Of a stretch of 64,000 nucleotides of DNA, positions 54,977 through 63,279 are shown in pieces. Source of the DNA: Chryseobacterium tagetis. Its GTDB lineage: Bacteria > Bacteroidota > Bacteroidia > Flavobacteriales > Weeksellaceae. The notes under the pieces are model-generated. The model was not told where the DNA came from and did no database searches. It worked only from the letters and a program-made list of their open reading frames with translations. Position 1 is the stretch's first letter. Each line of letters opens with the position of its first letter. The position numbers and the translations under genes were made by a program. Where the stretch lies: NCBI RefSeq assembly GCF_016735585.2, contig NZ_JAERSE020000001.1:124001-188000 (forward strand). The letters are read 5' to 3'.

Positions 54977-55861
54977 ATGGTGATTTCAAGAAAAGTTCAG
55001 ATCAGGCTCAATGTATTTTTTGTAACCGTTGCGATATTGGTTATCCTATTTTTTTCTATGTATGAATTAGGATATTTAGATGAGCTATTTGTTGTTTTGG
55101 CGAAAGACAATTATATCTTTTACTGGATGATGCTTGTGGGCTTTTTAGCTGAAGTTGTAGCCGGATCGATGGGAATGGGATATGGCGTAATTTGCACAAC
55201 CACATTACTGTTTCTGAATATTCCGCCACATATTGTAAGTGCGAGTATTCATTCCGCGGAAAGTTTTACAACGGCGGCCGGAAGTATCAGTCATGTCAAA
55301 TTAAAGAATGTAAGTAAAAACCTGGTCAAAAAGCTGGCGATTCCCGCTGTTGCCGGAGCAATTATAGGAGCGCTTTGCCTTACTTATTTAGGTGAATATT
55401 ACTCTAAAATTACCAAAACCATCATTGCTTTTTATACCTTATATCTTGGATTTCAGATTCTTTCTAATGCTTTCAAGAAAAAACAGAGCAAATCTCTGAA
55501 AAGAAAAACCAATCTTACCCGGCTTGGATTAATCGGAGGTTTCATCGATTCCTTTGCAGGAGGTGGATGGGGACCTTTAGTGACGGGAACTTTAATCAAA
55601 AATTCTTTCACTCCCAGATTCGCAGTGGGGAGTTCTACTGTAGCGAAATTTATTTTAACATTAACGGCAGCTGTGACTTTCTTTTTTACTTTGGGAATTC
55701 AGCATTGGAATATCATTTTAGGACTTTTGCTGGGAGGAATTGTAACCGCTCCTTTTTCTGCCATGCTTACCTCAAAGCTTCCTGTGAAAAGCATGTTCGT
55801 TGTAATTGGCTTGCTGGTCATTATTATGAGCTCAATCACAATCTATAAATCTGTTTTTTAA
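54977..55861 (+). CDS. TauE/SafE-family exporter (cys operon)
   Basis: A 294-residue membrane protein with about eight helices. It differs from the shorter TauE/SafE protein at 18845. Family motifs: MLVGFLAEVVAGSMGMGYGV, ASIHSAESFTTAAGSISHVK and LIGGFIDSFAGGGWGPLVTG. Placed 24 bp after cysN, it is part of the cys operon. In other flavobacteria such genes are linked to sulfate or sulfite transport; export of excess sulfite or import of sulfate are both possible. No other sulfate permease is in the window. Confidence 0.88.
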   Translation: MVISRKVQIRLNVFFVTVAILVILFFSMYELGYLDELFVVLAKDNYIFYWMMLVGFLAEVVAGSMGMGYGVICTTTLLFLNIPPHIVSASIHSAESFTTAAGSISHVKLKNVSKNLVKKLAIPAVAGAIIGALCLTYLGEYYSKITKTIIAFYTLYLGFQILSNAFKKKQSKSLKRKTNLTRLGLIGGFIDSFAGGGWGPLVTGTLIKNSFTPRFAVGSSTVAKFILTLTAAVTFFFTLGIQHWNIILGLLLGGIVTAPFSAMLTSKLPVKSMFVVIGLLVIIMSSITIYKSVF

Positions 55862-56199
55862 ATAAAACTCGGTTCATTGTGGAAAAATAAATGAATCGAA
55901 AAAATTAATATCTTGTCAAACCCACAATACAGTACAATGTATCGTTGACGTTCCAGTTCCAGAAATTCTTTCTAAGTCTCCTATAAGTTGATTAAACATT
56001 TTTTCTGTCTTGTATCTAAGGCCGAAATGTATTCTATGTATTTTTTTCTCACAACTTTGAAAAATCTTTCGTAATTTGCATATAAGTTGTTCATTGTAAG
56101 TATTTTGTGATTAAATTATTTATTGGCTTTCAATTAAATGATTTTCTTTACATTCATAATGCGCAATGATTTTAACCAAAAAACTAATAAATATTACCC
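55862..56199. other. Intergenic region between the cys operon and the PI-PLC gene
   Basis: 338 bp. Holds a weak hairpin after the cys operon (GGTTCATT...AATGAATC) and on the minus strand a short decayed-looking open frame (56094-55916, see findings). TAATTTGC near 56072 is a possible weak -7 box for the PI-PLC gene. No intact gene is seen. Confidence 0.5.
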
Positions 56200-58014
56200 A
56201 TGAAAACAATTCAATTTGGATTAGCAGAAAAGTACGATACAGGTCGTAGTTGCAGTGTTGGAACAAATACCCAGCTCGCTATTGAAGTTCATAATTCTGA
56301 GGCATCTTCTGATATGTGGTATCATATCGGAAAAATCAAAGGAGCAACCGTAAATTGGGGAGGCAGCCATAATTACAGTAATGGCTATAATCCCTCAATC
56401 GCTATTAATAACAACAATATAATTGTTGAGGTGCATGAGACCAGTAATGCTTTTACGAACAGTATGTATTATAAAGTTGGTATTATTAACGGAGATAAAA
56501 TAGATTGGGGAGATGATGATAAGTATGATAGTGGAAGACAGCCTAATGTATCAGTTAACGACGCTGGAGTCATTGTAGAAGTACATAAATCTCAATCTTA
56601 TGATACCTTATATTATCGTGTTGGTCAAATCAACGGTAAAAAGATAGACTGGGGAGATAGCCACAAATATGATGACGGTGTAACACCTTCTGTAAGTATT
56701 AATAACAATGGAGTCGTCGTAGAAGTGCATAAATCTCAATCTTACGACAAACTATGGTATAGAGTGGGAAAGATTACCGGTAAAAGCATAAAATGGGGCG
56801 ACAGTCATGAATATCAAAGTGGCGTTGATCCTAGTGTGGGGATTACCAATGACGGATGGGTGGTAGAAGTACATAAGTCTCAGTCTTTTGATACCTTATA
56901 TCAAATGGTAGGTCAGATTAACGGAAACGAAATTATCTGGGGCGCTTCTTCTGATTTTGACTCCGGGACTAGACCTCAAATGGGAATTTCTCTCAATGGT
57001 AAAGTTGCAGTACAGGTACATCAAGGAAGTCTGTTTAAGTTATGGTACTCCAACAGCAGTGTACTGGATACTTCCAATTTTATGAAAAACCTGTTACCCG
57101 AATTTGGCCGTTTACCACTGAAAAAAATGGTACTTCCGGCTACACACGATTCAGGGATGTATGAGGCGACCCTGAATGGAATATTGGGAAAATGTCAAAA
57201 TTTAAGTATATATGAACAGCTTAAATCAGGGTGCCGTTTTTTTGATTTAAGAGTAAGTGCAAATAACGTTATTGGAGGCACTATGTTTAGTAAACTGCAT
57301 ATTTATCATGGGGATGTTCTGGGAATGGATTTAACGATTGGCCCTTTTGTTTATGAAGTTTTAGAAGATATCCAGAAATTCTTTAGTGAAGGACATCAGG
57401 AACTTGTTATTTTAAAATTCAGTCATTTTAACGGCTTTGATGATCCTGCAGGAAAAGAATACGTTGCTCTGCGAGATGGTATAAGTGATTATCTGGATTT
57501 TTGGTTATATAAAACGAAACCTGAAAATCAAAGATTAGCGGATATTTCTGTAGGTGAATATCTGAAATCGGGACAAGGAAAAATTTTAGTGGTTGTTGAT
57601 AAAAACTGGGCTATCAAGTATCCTAAAGCAGGTTATTGGGTGTACAGAGACTGGGATTCAAGCGATCCGCAAAACGGACATCTTACTGTCTTTGATGTTT
57701 ATTCTAATGTGACCGATTTAGATAAAATGAAAAATGATCAGTTGGATAAACTTAAAAAATTTAATGGAAAGTGCGAACAAAATCCAAATGTACCTTGTGA
57801 TCTGTTTCTTCTTTCCTGGACGCTGACTCCTGTAACGGCGGTTTGGAGCTATGCCCAGGAAGCGAACAGGGTTCTGGGAAGAGAAATGATGGGATATACT
57901 CAGCCTAATCAATACGGCTATTTTACAAATCTTTTATATTTAGACTACTTTCAATATGCTAGACCTGCATTTATAAGTGATATTTTGTTGAGAAGCTACA
58001 ATGTTTCTAAATAA
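56200..58014 (+). CDS. Six-repeat propeller protein fused to a PI-PLC X domain
   Basis: A 604-residue two-part protein. Residues 1-285 are six tandem repeats of about 47 residues, each like SHKYDDGVTPSVSINNNGVV then EVHKSQSYDKLWYRVGKI and IKWGDS; six units suggest a six-bladed beta-propeller, probably a lectin or lipid binder. Residues about 290-600 match the PI-specific phospholipase C X domain: FGRLPLKKMVLPATHDSGMY with the first catalytic His, CRFFDLRVS, KLHIYHGD with the second, and ELVILKFSHF. There is no signal peptide, lipobox or T9SS domain. Enzymes of this fold cut phosphoinositides or GPI anchors. The gene has its own upstream region and no obvious partner. Confidence 0.88.
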   Translation: MKTIQFGLAEKYDTGRSCSVGTNTQLAIEVHNSEASSDMWYHIGKIKGATVNWGGSHNYSNGYNPSIAINNNNIIVEVHETSNAFTNSMYYKVGIINGDKIDWGDDDKYDSGRQPNVSVNDAGVIVEVHKSQSYDTLYYRVGQINGKKIDWGDSHKYDDGVTPSVSINNNGVVVEVHKSQSYDKLWYRVGKITGKSIKWGDSHEYQSGVDPSVGITNDGWVVEVHKSQSFDTLYQMVGQINGNEIIWGASSDFDSGTRPQMGISLNGKVAVQVHQGSLFKLWYSNSSVLDTSNFMKNLLPEFGRLPLKKMVLPATHDSGMYEATLNGILGKCQNLSIYEQLKSGCRFFDLRVSANNVIGGTMFSKLHIYHGDVLGMDLTIGPFVYEVLEDIQKFFSEGHQELVILKFSHFNGFDDPAGKEYVALRDGISDYLDFWLYKTKPENQRLADISVGEYLKSGQGKILVVVDKNWAIKYPKAGYWVYRDWDSSDPQNGHLTVFDVYSNVTDLDKMKNDQLDKLKKFNGKCEQNPNVPCDLFLLSWTLTPVTAVWSYAQEANRVLGREMMGYTQPNQYGYFTNLLYLDYFQYARPAFISDILLRSYNVSK

Positions 58015-58117
58015 CAATAGCAAATTCCACCGCACTTTTTATTGATGCTAAAACTAATATATTGTATTATTGTCTTTGTCATTGATGGTTTTTATAAATA
58101 ATTTTAAAAATAAATAA

Positions 58118-58149
58118 TATCTTTGATGCTGTCAAATGATAGTATCATT
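58118..58149 (+). promoter_or_regulatory. Predicted promoter with 7-1-7 palindrome before the YgiN-like gene
   Basis: -7 TATCTTTG (58118-58125). Right after it AATGATA-G-TATCATT (58135-58149) is a perfect 7-1-7 palindrome at about +6 to +20, a position for a repressor of the Fur/PerR type. Confidence 0.45.
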
Positions 58150-58235
58150 GAAGGGGTATTGATTTTTAAATTAGAAATATCACAAAAAATCAAAACGAAT
58201 CAATATTTTACATTGACAGTAATAAATAACAAAGT

Positions 58236-58526
58236 ATGAATTTACATATCGTTGCGCTTTTCAAGTTTAATGAAAACTATCTGATGGAAGCGGTTGAATT
58301 GTTTCAGGCCCTGGTAAAAGAAACAAGAAAAGAAGAAGGATGTCTGCAATATAATCTTATTGAAGATAAAGACAACAAAGGCAATTTCTTTTTGGTCGAA
58401 TTGTGGGAAAGTGTAGAACATCATAACCGTCACAATGGGCAGGATCATTTGCTGGATTTCCGTAGAGATTCTTCAAAAATGCTGGAAAGCTCTACCTTGG
58501 TTTATAAAGGATTTAAGATTTTATAA
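58236..58526 (+). CDS. Antibiotic-biosynthesis-monooxygenase (YgiN-like) domain protein
   Basis: A 96-residue dimeric ferredoxin-like alpha/beta barrel protein of the ABM family. Typical pattern: an N-terminal strand (MNLHIVALFKFNENYLMEAV), the helix EAVELFQALVKETRKEEGCL, YNLIEDKDNKGNFFLVELWE, and HHNRHNGQDHLLDF with conserved histidines. Members include quinol monooxygenases (YgiN) and haem-degrading IsdG-like enzymes; the substrate is not fixed by sequence. A 7-1-7 palindrome upstream suggests metal or peroxide control, which would fit a redox or haem role. Confidence 0.88.
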   Translation: MNLHIVALFKFNENYLMEAVELFQALVKETRKEEGCLQYNLIEDKDNKGNFFLVELWESVEHHNRHNGQDHLLDFRRDSSKMLESSTLVYKGFKIL

Positions 58527-58596
58527 ATTTCAAGCGATAAAATAAAGGGAAGGAATTTGATGAAAAATTCTAATTTCCATTCCTGTTTGCAAAAAA

Positions 58597-58634
58597 ATTA
58601 AAAGGCTGTTCACCAAAGTGAGCAGCCTTTTATT
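58597..58634. terminator. Bidirectional terminator between the YgiN-like and choice-of-anchor J genes
   Basis: Stem AAGGCTGTTCAC/GTGAGCAGCCTT (one wobble) with A and T runs. Confidence 0.85.
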
Positions 58635-58651
58635 AGAAAAAATAGAAAGTA

Positions 58652-59923
58652 TTATTTTTTAATGAATTTCGATTTAGTAACCTCACCTTTGTTATCTTCT
58701 GAAACAAAGATATAAACGCCTGTTGCTAAAGTAGAAATGTTAAATCTGTTGTTGTTAACAGCACCCTGAGTTACAAGATTTCCTGACGCAGAGTAAACTT
58801 TTATAGATTTTACATCTGATTTTCCAACAAACTGTAATTCATTATCTGCATTGATCGCAAAATTTAAACTGTTATTATTTGATTTTGTTTCAGATGTTCC
58901 CAAAACAGCAAGTACATCATAGATAACATCGTCTACATAAACCGCAGAATGAGTGGCTGCTCCTGTAAATTTCCAAACAATATATTGCTTAGTAGAAGCA
59001 GGAACATCCAAAGTAATGATCTGTGGAGTTGTATTTGATGTTGTGATGGTAATCGGAGCTCCCAAAGAAGTAAAAGTAGACATATCTGTAGGGCTAGAAA
59101 CCATTCCAACTTCAAGAGTAGAGCTTCCGTTAGCACTTGTAGATACACCCGTTGTATATCTTAACTTTTTAGTACCGTCTGGTGCTGTGATTTTCGGAGC
59201 AACCAAATAAGAAGTTGTATTAGCTGTATTGGCCGCATAAAACTGAATAGCGTTGCTTCCGTTATTTGTTGCTATATATACATTATATGCCACTGTAGCA
59301 ATTACCTTATTCCAACCCATTTGAGGGATTGCAGAAGTACCTGAAGTAAATGCATTAAAGTTTTCATTGATGGTTCCTACTGCAGGTGTATCATATACTA
59401 CATTGTCAAGCAATGTTGCGGTATGAGCTGCCGTAGGAGTTACTTTAAAAACAATATAAGAAGATGTAGATGCAGGGATATTTACAGAATAGTTCTGAGA
59501 AGTTACACTAGAAATTGAAATAGGATTCCCAACTGCTGTAAATGTAGTCATATCCGCTGGATTTGACGCTAATCCGATCTGAATTGTTGAGGTTCCCGGA
59601 GATGTACTTACTAATCCCGAAGAAAAAGTTAATGTTTTATCTCCTGCCGGAGTTACAATTTGAGGGGTGATCAAATAAGACGGATCTGTTCCGTTGTTAC
59701 CTGCATAAGACTGAACCGCTTTGTTGGTGTCTGAAGTCACAATCATCATAGGTGCAGGAGGATACGGAAGATTATTGGTTGCCAACTGTACCGACCATCC
59801 ATTTTGAGGAAAGGTAGTGTTCCCGCTTGTAAAATTGTCAAAATTTTCATTAATTGTTGCTACTTGAGCATGAATACTGATAGCAGAAAAAGCTAAAGCT
59901 CCTAAAAGTAGTTTTAATTTCAT
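58652..59923 (-). CDS. T9SS-sorted protein with two choice-of-anchor J-like domains
   Basis: A 423-residue secreted protein. Signal peptide MKLKLLLGALAFSAISIHAQ, two tandem domains of about 155 residues (each starts INENFDNFTSG / INENFNAFTSG, continues with QNGW or QMGW, and ends DNVVYD / DDVIYD), and a T9SS C-terminal domain ending TKSKFIKK. The repeated domains fit the choice-of-anchor J/MAM-like jelly rolls found on T9SS cargo. No catalytic motif is seen. It is divergent from the haem receptor gene, sharing an intergenic region with Fur-like half-sites, so it is probably iron-regulated and may help haem capture or adhesion. Confidence 0.88.
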   Translation of the reverse strand: MKLKLLLGALAFSAISIHAQVATINENFDNFTSGNTTFPQNGWSVQLATNNLPYPPAPMMIVTSDTNKAVQSYAGNNGTDPSYLITPQIVTPAGDKTLTFSSGLVSTSPGTSTIQIGLASNPADMTTFTAVGNPISISSVTSQNYSVNIPASTSSYIVFKVTPTAAHTATLLDNVVYDTPAVGTINENFNAFTSGTSAIPQMGWNKVIATVAYNVYIATNNGSNAIQFYAANTANTTSYLVAPKITAPDGTKKLRYTTGVSTSANGSSTLEVGMVSSPTDMSTFTSLGAPITITTSNTTPQIITLDVPASTKQYIVWKFTGAATHSAVYVDDVIYDVLAVLGTSETKSNNNSLNFAINADNELQFVGKSDVKSIKVYSASGNLVTQGAVNNNRFNISTLATGVYIFVSEDNKGEVTKSKFIKK

Positions 59924-59934
59924 GACGTTATTTT

Positions 59935-60000
59935 TATTTAGAATTATTCCACAAAAGTATATAATTATTTTTAACTATTCTAAATAAAATATTATATTTG
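59935..60000. promoter_or_regulatory. Divergent promoters with Fur-like sites between the T9SS gene and the haem operon
   Basis: Minus-strand -7 TACTTTTG (59952-59959) and plus-strand -7 TATATTTG (59993-60000). ATTTAGAATTATTCC (59936-59950) and TTAACTATTCTAAAT (59971-59985) are related Fur/PerR-like half-palindromes; TATTTAGAAT and ATTCTAAATA are perfect 10-bp inverted arms. Each site is placed to block one promoter. Confidence 0.6.
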
Positions 60001-60018
60001 TCAAAAATTTTTGTTTTC

Positions 60019-62151
60019 ATGAAGAAGAAAATGCTTTCAATAGTATCGTTATCAGCTTTGGTCTGGGTAAACGCACAGGAAAAAGATTCTTTAAATCAGA
60101 AAAGAATAGAAGAAGTTGTCATTACCGGACAATATATGCAGCAATCAATTAACAAATCGATCTATAAAGTTGAGGTAATTGATGCACAGCAGATCAAAAA
60201 TATGGCGGTAACTACTGCAGCAGAAGTTCTAAATCAAAATCTTAATATCCAAATTACTCCTGATGCAGGAAACGGAGATTCTACTGCAAGTATTATGGGG
60301 CTTAGTGGAGCCTATACCAAAATTCTTATTGATAATATTCCTGTTGTGAATGACCGTGGAAGTGGTAACCAAACCGATCTTAGTAAAATTAATGCTAATA
60401 ATATTGAGCGTATTGAGATTGTAAAAGGAGCAATGGGAGTTGAATACGGAAACAATGCGGTGACCGGAGTTATCAATATTATTACCAAAAAGAGCTATAA
60501 TAAAAAAGTTACGGCTAATCTCTCTCTTCAGGAAGAAACAGTTGGAAAAGATTATGACTGGTTCAAAAAGGGAAACGGAAAACATATTCAGACTTTAAAC
60601 CTAGGCTATAAAATCAATGATAATTGGTTTGTAACAGCTGATGTGAATCACAATGATTTTCAAGGGTATAAAGGAAAGTATAATGGGTACAAATATTTTA
60701 GTGAGCTGACGAATGGAGGAAGAGGATATGAGTGGCTTCCAAAAGATCAGATCACGACTAATGCGGCAATACGATATGCCAAAAATAACACCTCTTTATT
60801 TTATAAGATCAATTATCTGAACGAGGAAATTAATTTCTACAATCAGAATGTTGAAGAGCTTCCTTTAGGAGGAGGAAACAGAACTTATAAAGCCAATGAT
60901 AAAGATTACTTTACCAACCGTTGGATTCATCAGTTTAATATCCAGACGAAGCTTGGAAGAATAAATTACCTTGGAGACTTATCTTACCAGACACAGAAAA
61001 GACAAAGTCAGGATTATCAATATGATGTTCCTAACAGACAGGAATTATCCCGTTCACCAAAAAATACTTATTATGATTCTAAAGTATTGTATTCAAGAGG
61101 GATGTTTAGTAATTTTTTAGACAGTGAAAAAATTAATTTCCAGCTGGGATATGAATTGGACAGAACAAGCGGTTTTGCCAATTCTTCAACAATTGAAAGT
61201 ATGATAAAATTAGCTGATATTAACAGAGCTATTTTCAATTACGCCAATTTCATTTCATTTGAATGGAAAGTTACAGATAAAGTTTCCTTACGACCGGGAT
61301 ATCGACTTGCGCTAAGTGACAGATTCGATTCGCAAAGCAACTATTCATTAACGGCAAGATACAGTACTTCAGAAAAATCTGATCTTCGTGCTGTATTTGG
61401 TTCATCAAACAGATTCCCTACCTATGATGAACTTTATACTTATACAGTAGACGCCAATCATGATATCCGTGGAAACGAAGACCTAAAGCCGGAAACAGGA
61501 TATTCTGCAGGTTTGTTCTGGGATTATAAAACGGCAGCGCAAAATACTTGGAAATTTGATGTAAGTCTTTCTGCAATGTATCTAGATGTTAAAGACAGAA
61601 TAGAAAGTGTAGTTATCAGCAACAGTCCGTTGAAATATACTTATCTGAACATCAATAAATATAATTCCTTGCTTTTCGGAGGTGGAGTTTCGGCAAGAAA
61701 AGATAATTTAACCTTAAATGCAGGAGTTTCATTAATGGGAATTTCTCAAGAACTTATTGCCGGAGATATTATTTCTCCAGATGATTATAATTTTTATGCA
61801 GAAGCCAACTTATCTGCAAATTATACACTCCCTCAAACAAAAACGTTATTTGCGTTGTATTACAAATACACAGGAGTAAGAAAACAGTTTGTACAGGAGT
61901 CTACAGGAAATATTACTTCACAGCCTAATTTCATTTTGGGTGAAGTTGGAAGCTTTAATATGTTGAATTTTACCATTTCTCAGCCGTTTTTCAATAATCA
62001 TTTTGAAATAAGTGCGGGAGTGAAAAACATATTTGATGTAAGTACAGTCAGAAATTCCATACAATCCGGAAATGCTCACAGTGCAGCAGCAACTGATCAG
62101 AATCTTTTCTATGGCAGAAGTTATTTTGCCCGTCTAAATTATAATTTCTAA
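60019..62151 (+). CDS. TonB-dependent outer-membrane receptor (haem/haemophore type)
   Basis: A 710-residue TonB-dependent receptor. I start at ATG 60019 (MKKKMLSIVSLSALVWVNAQ, a signal peptide); the TTG at 59998 is part of the promoter. TonB box region IEEVVITGQY, plug domain with GLSGAYTKILIDNIPV and VKGAMGVEYGNNAVTGVINI, and a barrel ending FYGRSYFARLNYNF. It is followed by an HmuY-family gene after 10 bp and by an HmuT-like gene, so it is the HmuR-type receptor that brings haem through the outer membrane. A Fur-like site overlaps its promoter. Confidence 0.92.
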   Translation: MKKKMLSIVSLSALVWVNAQEKDSLNQKRIEEVVITGQYMQQSINKSIYKVEVIDAQQIKNMAVTTAAEVLNQNLNIQITPDAGNGDSTASIMGLSGAYTKILIDNIPVVNDRGSGNQTDLSKINANNIERIEIVKGAMGVEYGNNAVTGVINIITKKSYNKKVTANLSLQEETVGKDYDWFKKGNGKHIQTLNLGYKINDNWFVTADVNHNDFQGYKGKYNGYKYFSELTNGGRGYEWLPKDQITTNAAIRYAKNNTSLFYKINYLNEEINFYNQNVEELPLGGGNRTYKANDKDYFTNRWIHQFNIQTKLGRINYLGDLSYQTQKRQSQDYQYDVPNRQELSRSPKNTYYDSKVLYSRGMFSNFLDSEKINFQLGYELDRTSGFANSSTIESMIKLADINRAIFNYANFISFEWKVTDKVSLRPGYRLALSDRFDSQSNYSLTARYSTSEKSDLRAVFGSSNRFPTYDELYTYTVDANHDIRGNEDLKPETGYSAGLFWDYKTAAQNTWKFDVSLSAMYLDVKDRIESVVISNSPLKYTYLNINKYNSLLFGGGVSARKDNLTLNAGVSLMGISQELIAGDIISPDDYNFYAEANLSANYTLPQTKTLFALYYKYTGVRKQFVQESTGNITSQPNFILGEVGSFNMLNFTISQPFFNNHFEISAGVKNIFDVSTVRNSIQSGNAHSAAATDQNLFYGRSYFARLNYNF

Positions 62152-62161
62152 AATAGTTACA

Positions 62162-63250
62162 ATGAAAAAAATAATATTGGGTCTTTTAGTAGCAACATCT
62201 TTCATCAGTCAGTCGTGTATTAATGACAATGAAGATCCTATTGCAGTATCTCCGGTTGAAGGAGCTATTATCGATCCTACAGTAGGAGGAGCTACACAGC
62301 CCAATCAGGTTTGGTTTGATTTAAGTGAAAATAAAGAAGTTCTTACAAAAAGAACAGATTGGGATCTTGCATTGTACTCCGGAAGTGAATTTAAAGTAGT
62401 TTTGAATTCATCGATCATGATGGCAGCAGGTAAAATTCCTAACGCTACCAATATCGATGCAGTGACAGCAGCAGATGTTGCTTCTTTGGAAAACGATGTC
62501 CAAGTGGCCAACTTTAATCCTGCCAATGAAATTTATATTGATGACGTGAAAGGAGATTTCCCTTCAGGATATACGGCTATTGAAGAAATAAAACTGACAG
62601 ATGCAGAAAATGGAATTTATCTTCTTAATATGGGGAAAGATATTTATACAGGTTCTGTTGCTGCGGGCTCTGTAGTTACCAGTGGTGATGCAAGAGGATG
62701 GATGAAAATTCAGGTGGTGAGATCAGGAGATGGGTACAAAGTAAAATATGCAGAACTTAATGCTACCAATCACAAAGAAATCACAGTGGCTAAAAATACA
62801 GCATATAATTTTAATTTCTTAAGTCTGAAAAATAATAAAGAAGTATTTATTCAGCCTGAAAAAAAGAAATGGGATTTATGCTTTACAGTATTTACAAATA
62901 TTATTACAGGAGCAGGAAGCTATATATATGCTGATTTTGTGAACAACAATAATGTAGGTGGAGTAGGTGCTTATGAAGTAAAAGTGACGGCTCCGGCATC
63001 AGGAATTGAAACTTATAATAACTTCAAAGCATCAGATATAGACCAGTCTAAATTTATCTATGATGATCACAGAGTAATTGGTGCTAACTGGAGGAATCCT
63101 GTAGGGGCAAATGGTTTAGAAGTGTATAACGATCGTTTCTATGTAATTAAAGATGCTGACGGATATTATTTTAAACTCAGATTTACGAGATTAACGAATG
63201 CCCAGACAGGGGAAAGAGGATATCCTCAATTCGAATATAAGCCTTTATAA
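62162..63250 (+). CDS. HmuY-family haem-binding lipoprotein
   Basis: A 362-residue surface lipoprotein; lipobox SFISQSC (C19). The family pattern is visible: QVWFDLSENKEVLTKRTDWDLALYSG near residue 50, RGWMKIQVVR, KKWDLCFTVFTNI, and the end GERGYPQFEYKPL. HmuY proteins bind haem, often taken from host haemoproteins, and pass it to HmuR. It is encoded between the TonB receptor and the ABC-type binding protein, so it belongs to the same haem-uptake operon. Axial haem ligands cannot be assigned by eye. Confidence 0.9.
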   Translation: MKKIILGLLVATSFISQSCINDNEDPIAVSPVEGAIIDPTVGGATQPNQVWFDLSENKEVLTKRTDWDLALYSGSEFKVVLNSSIMMAAGKIPNATNIDAVTAADVASLENDVQVANFNPANEIYIDDVKGDFPSGYTAIEEIKLTDAENGIYLLNMGKDIYTGSVAAGSVVTSGDARGWMKIQVVRSGDGYKVKYAELNATNHKEITVAKNTAYNFNFLSLKNNKEVFIQPEKKKWDLCFTVFTNIITGAGSYIYADFVNNNNVGGVGAYEVKVTAPASGIETYNNFKASDIDQSKFIYDDHRVIGANWRNPVGANGLEVYNDRFYVIKDADGYYFKLRFTRLTNAQTGERGYPQFEYKPL

Positions 63251-63279
63251 TACTTAAATAAATCAAATAATAGTAGATC

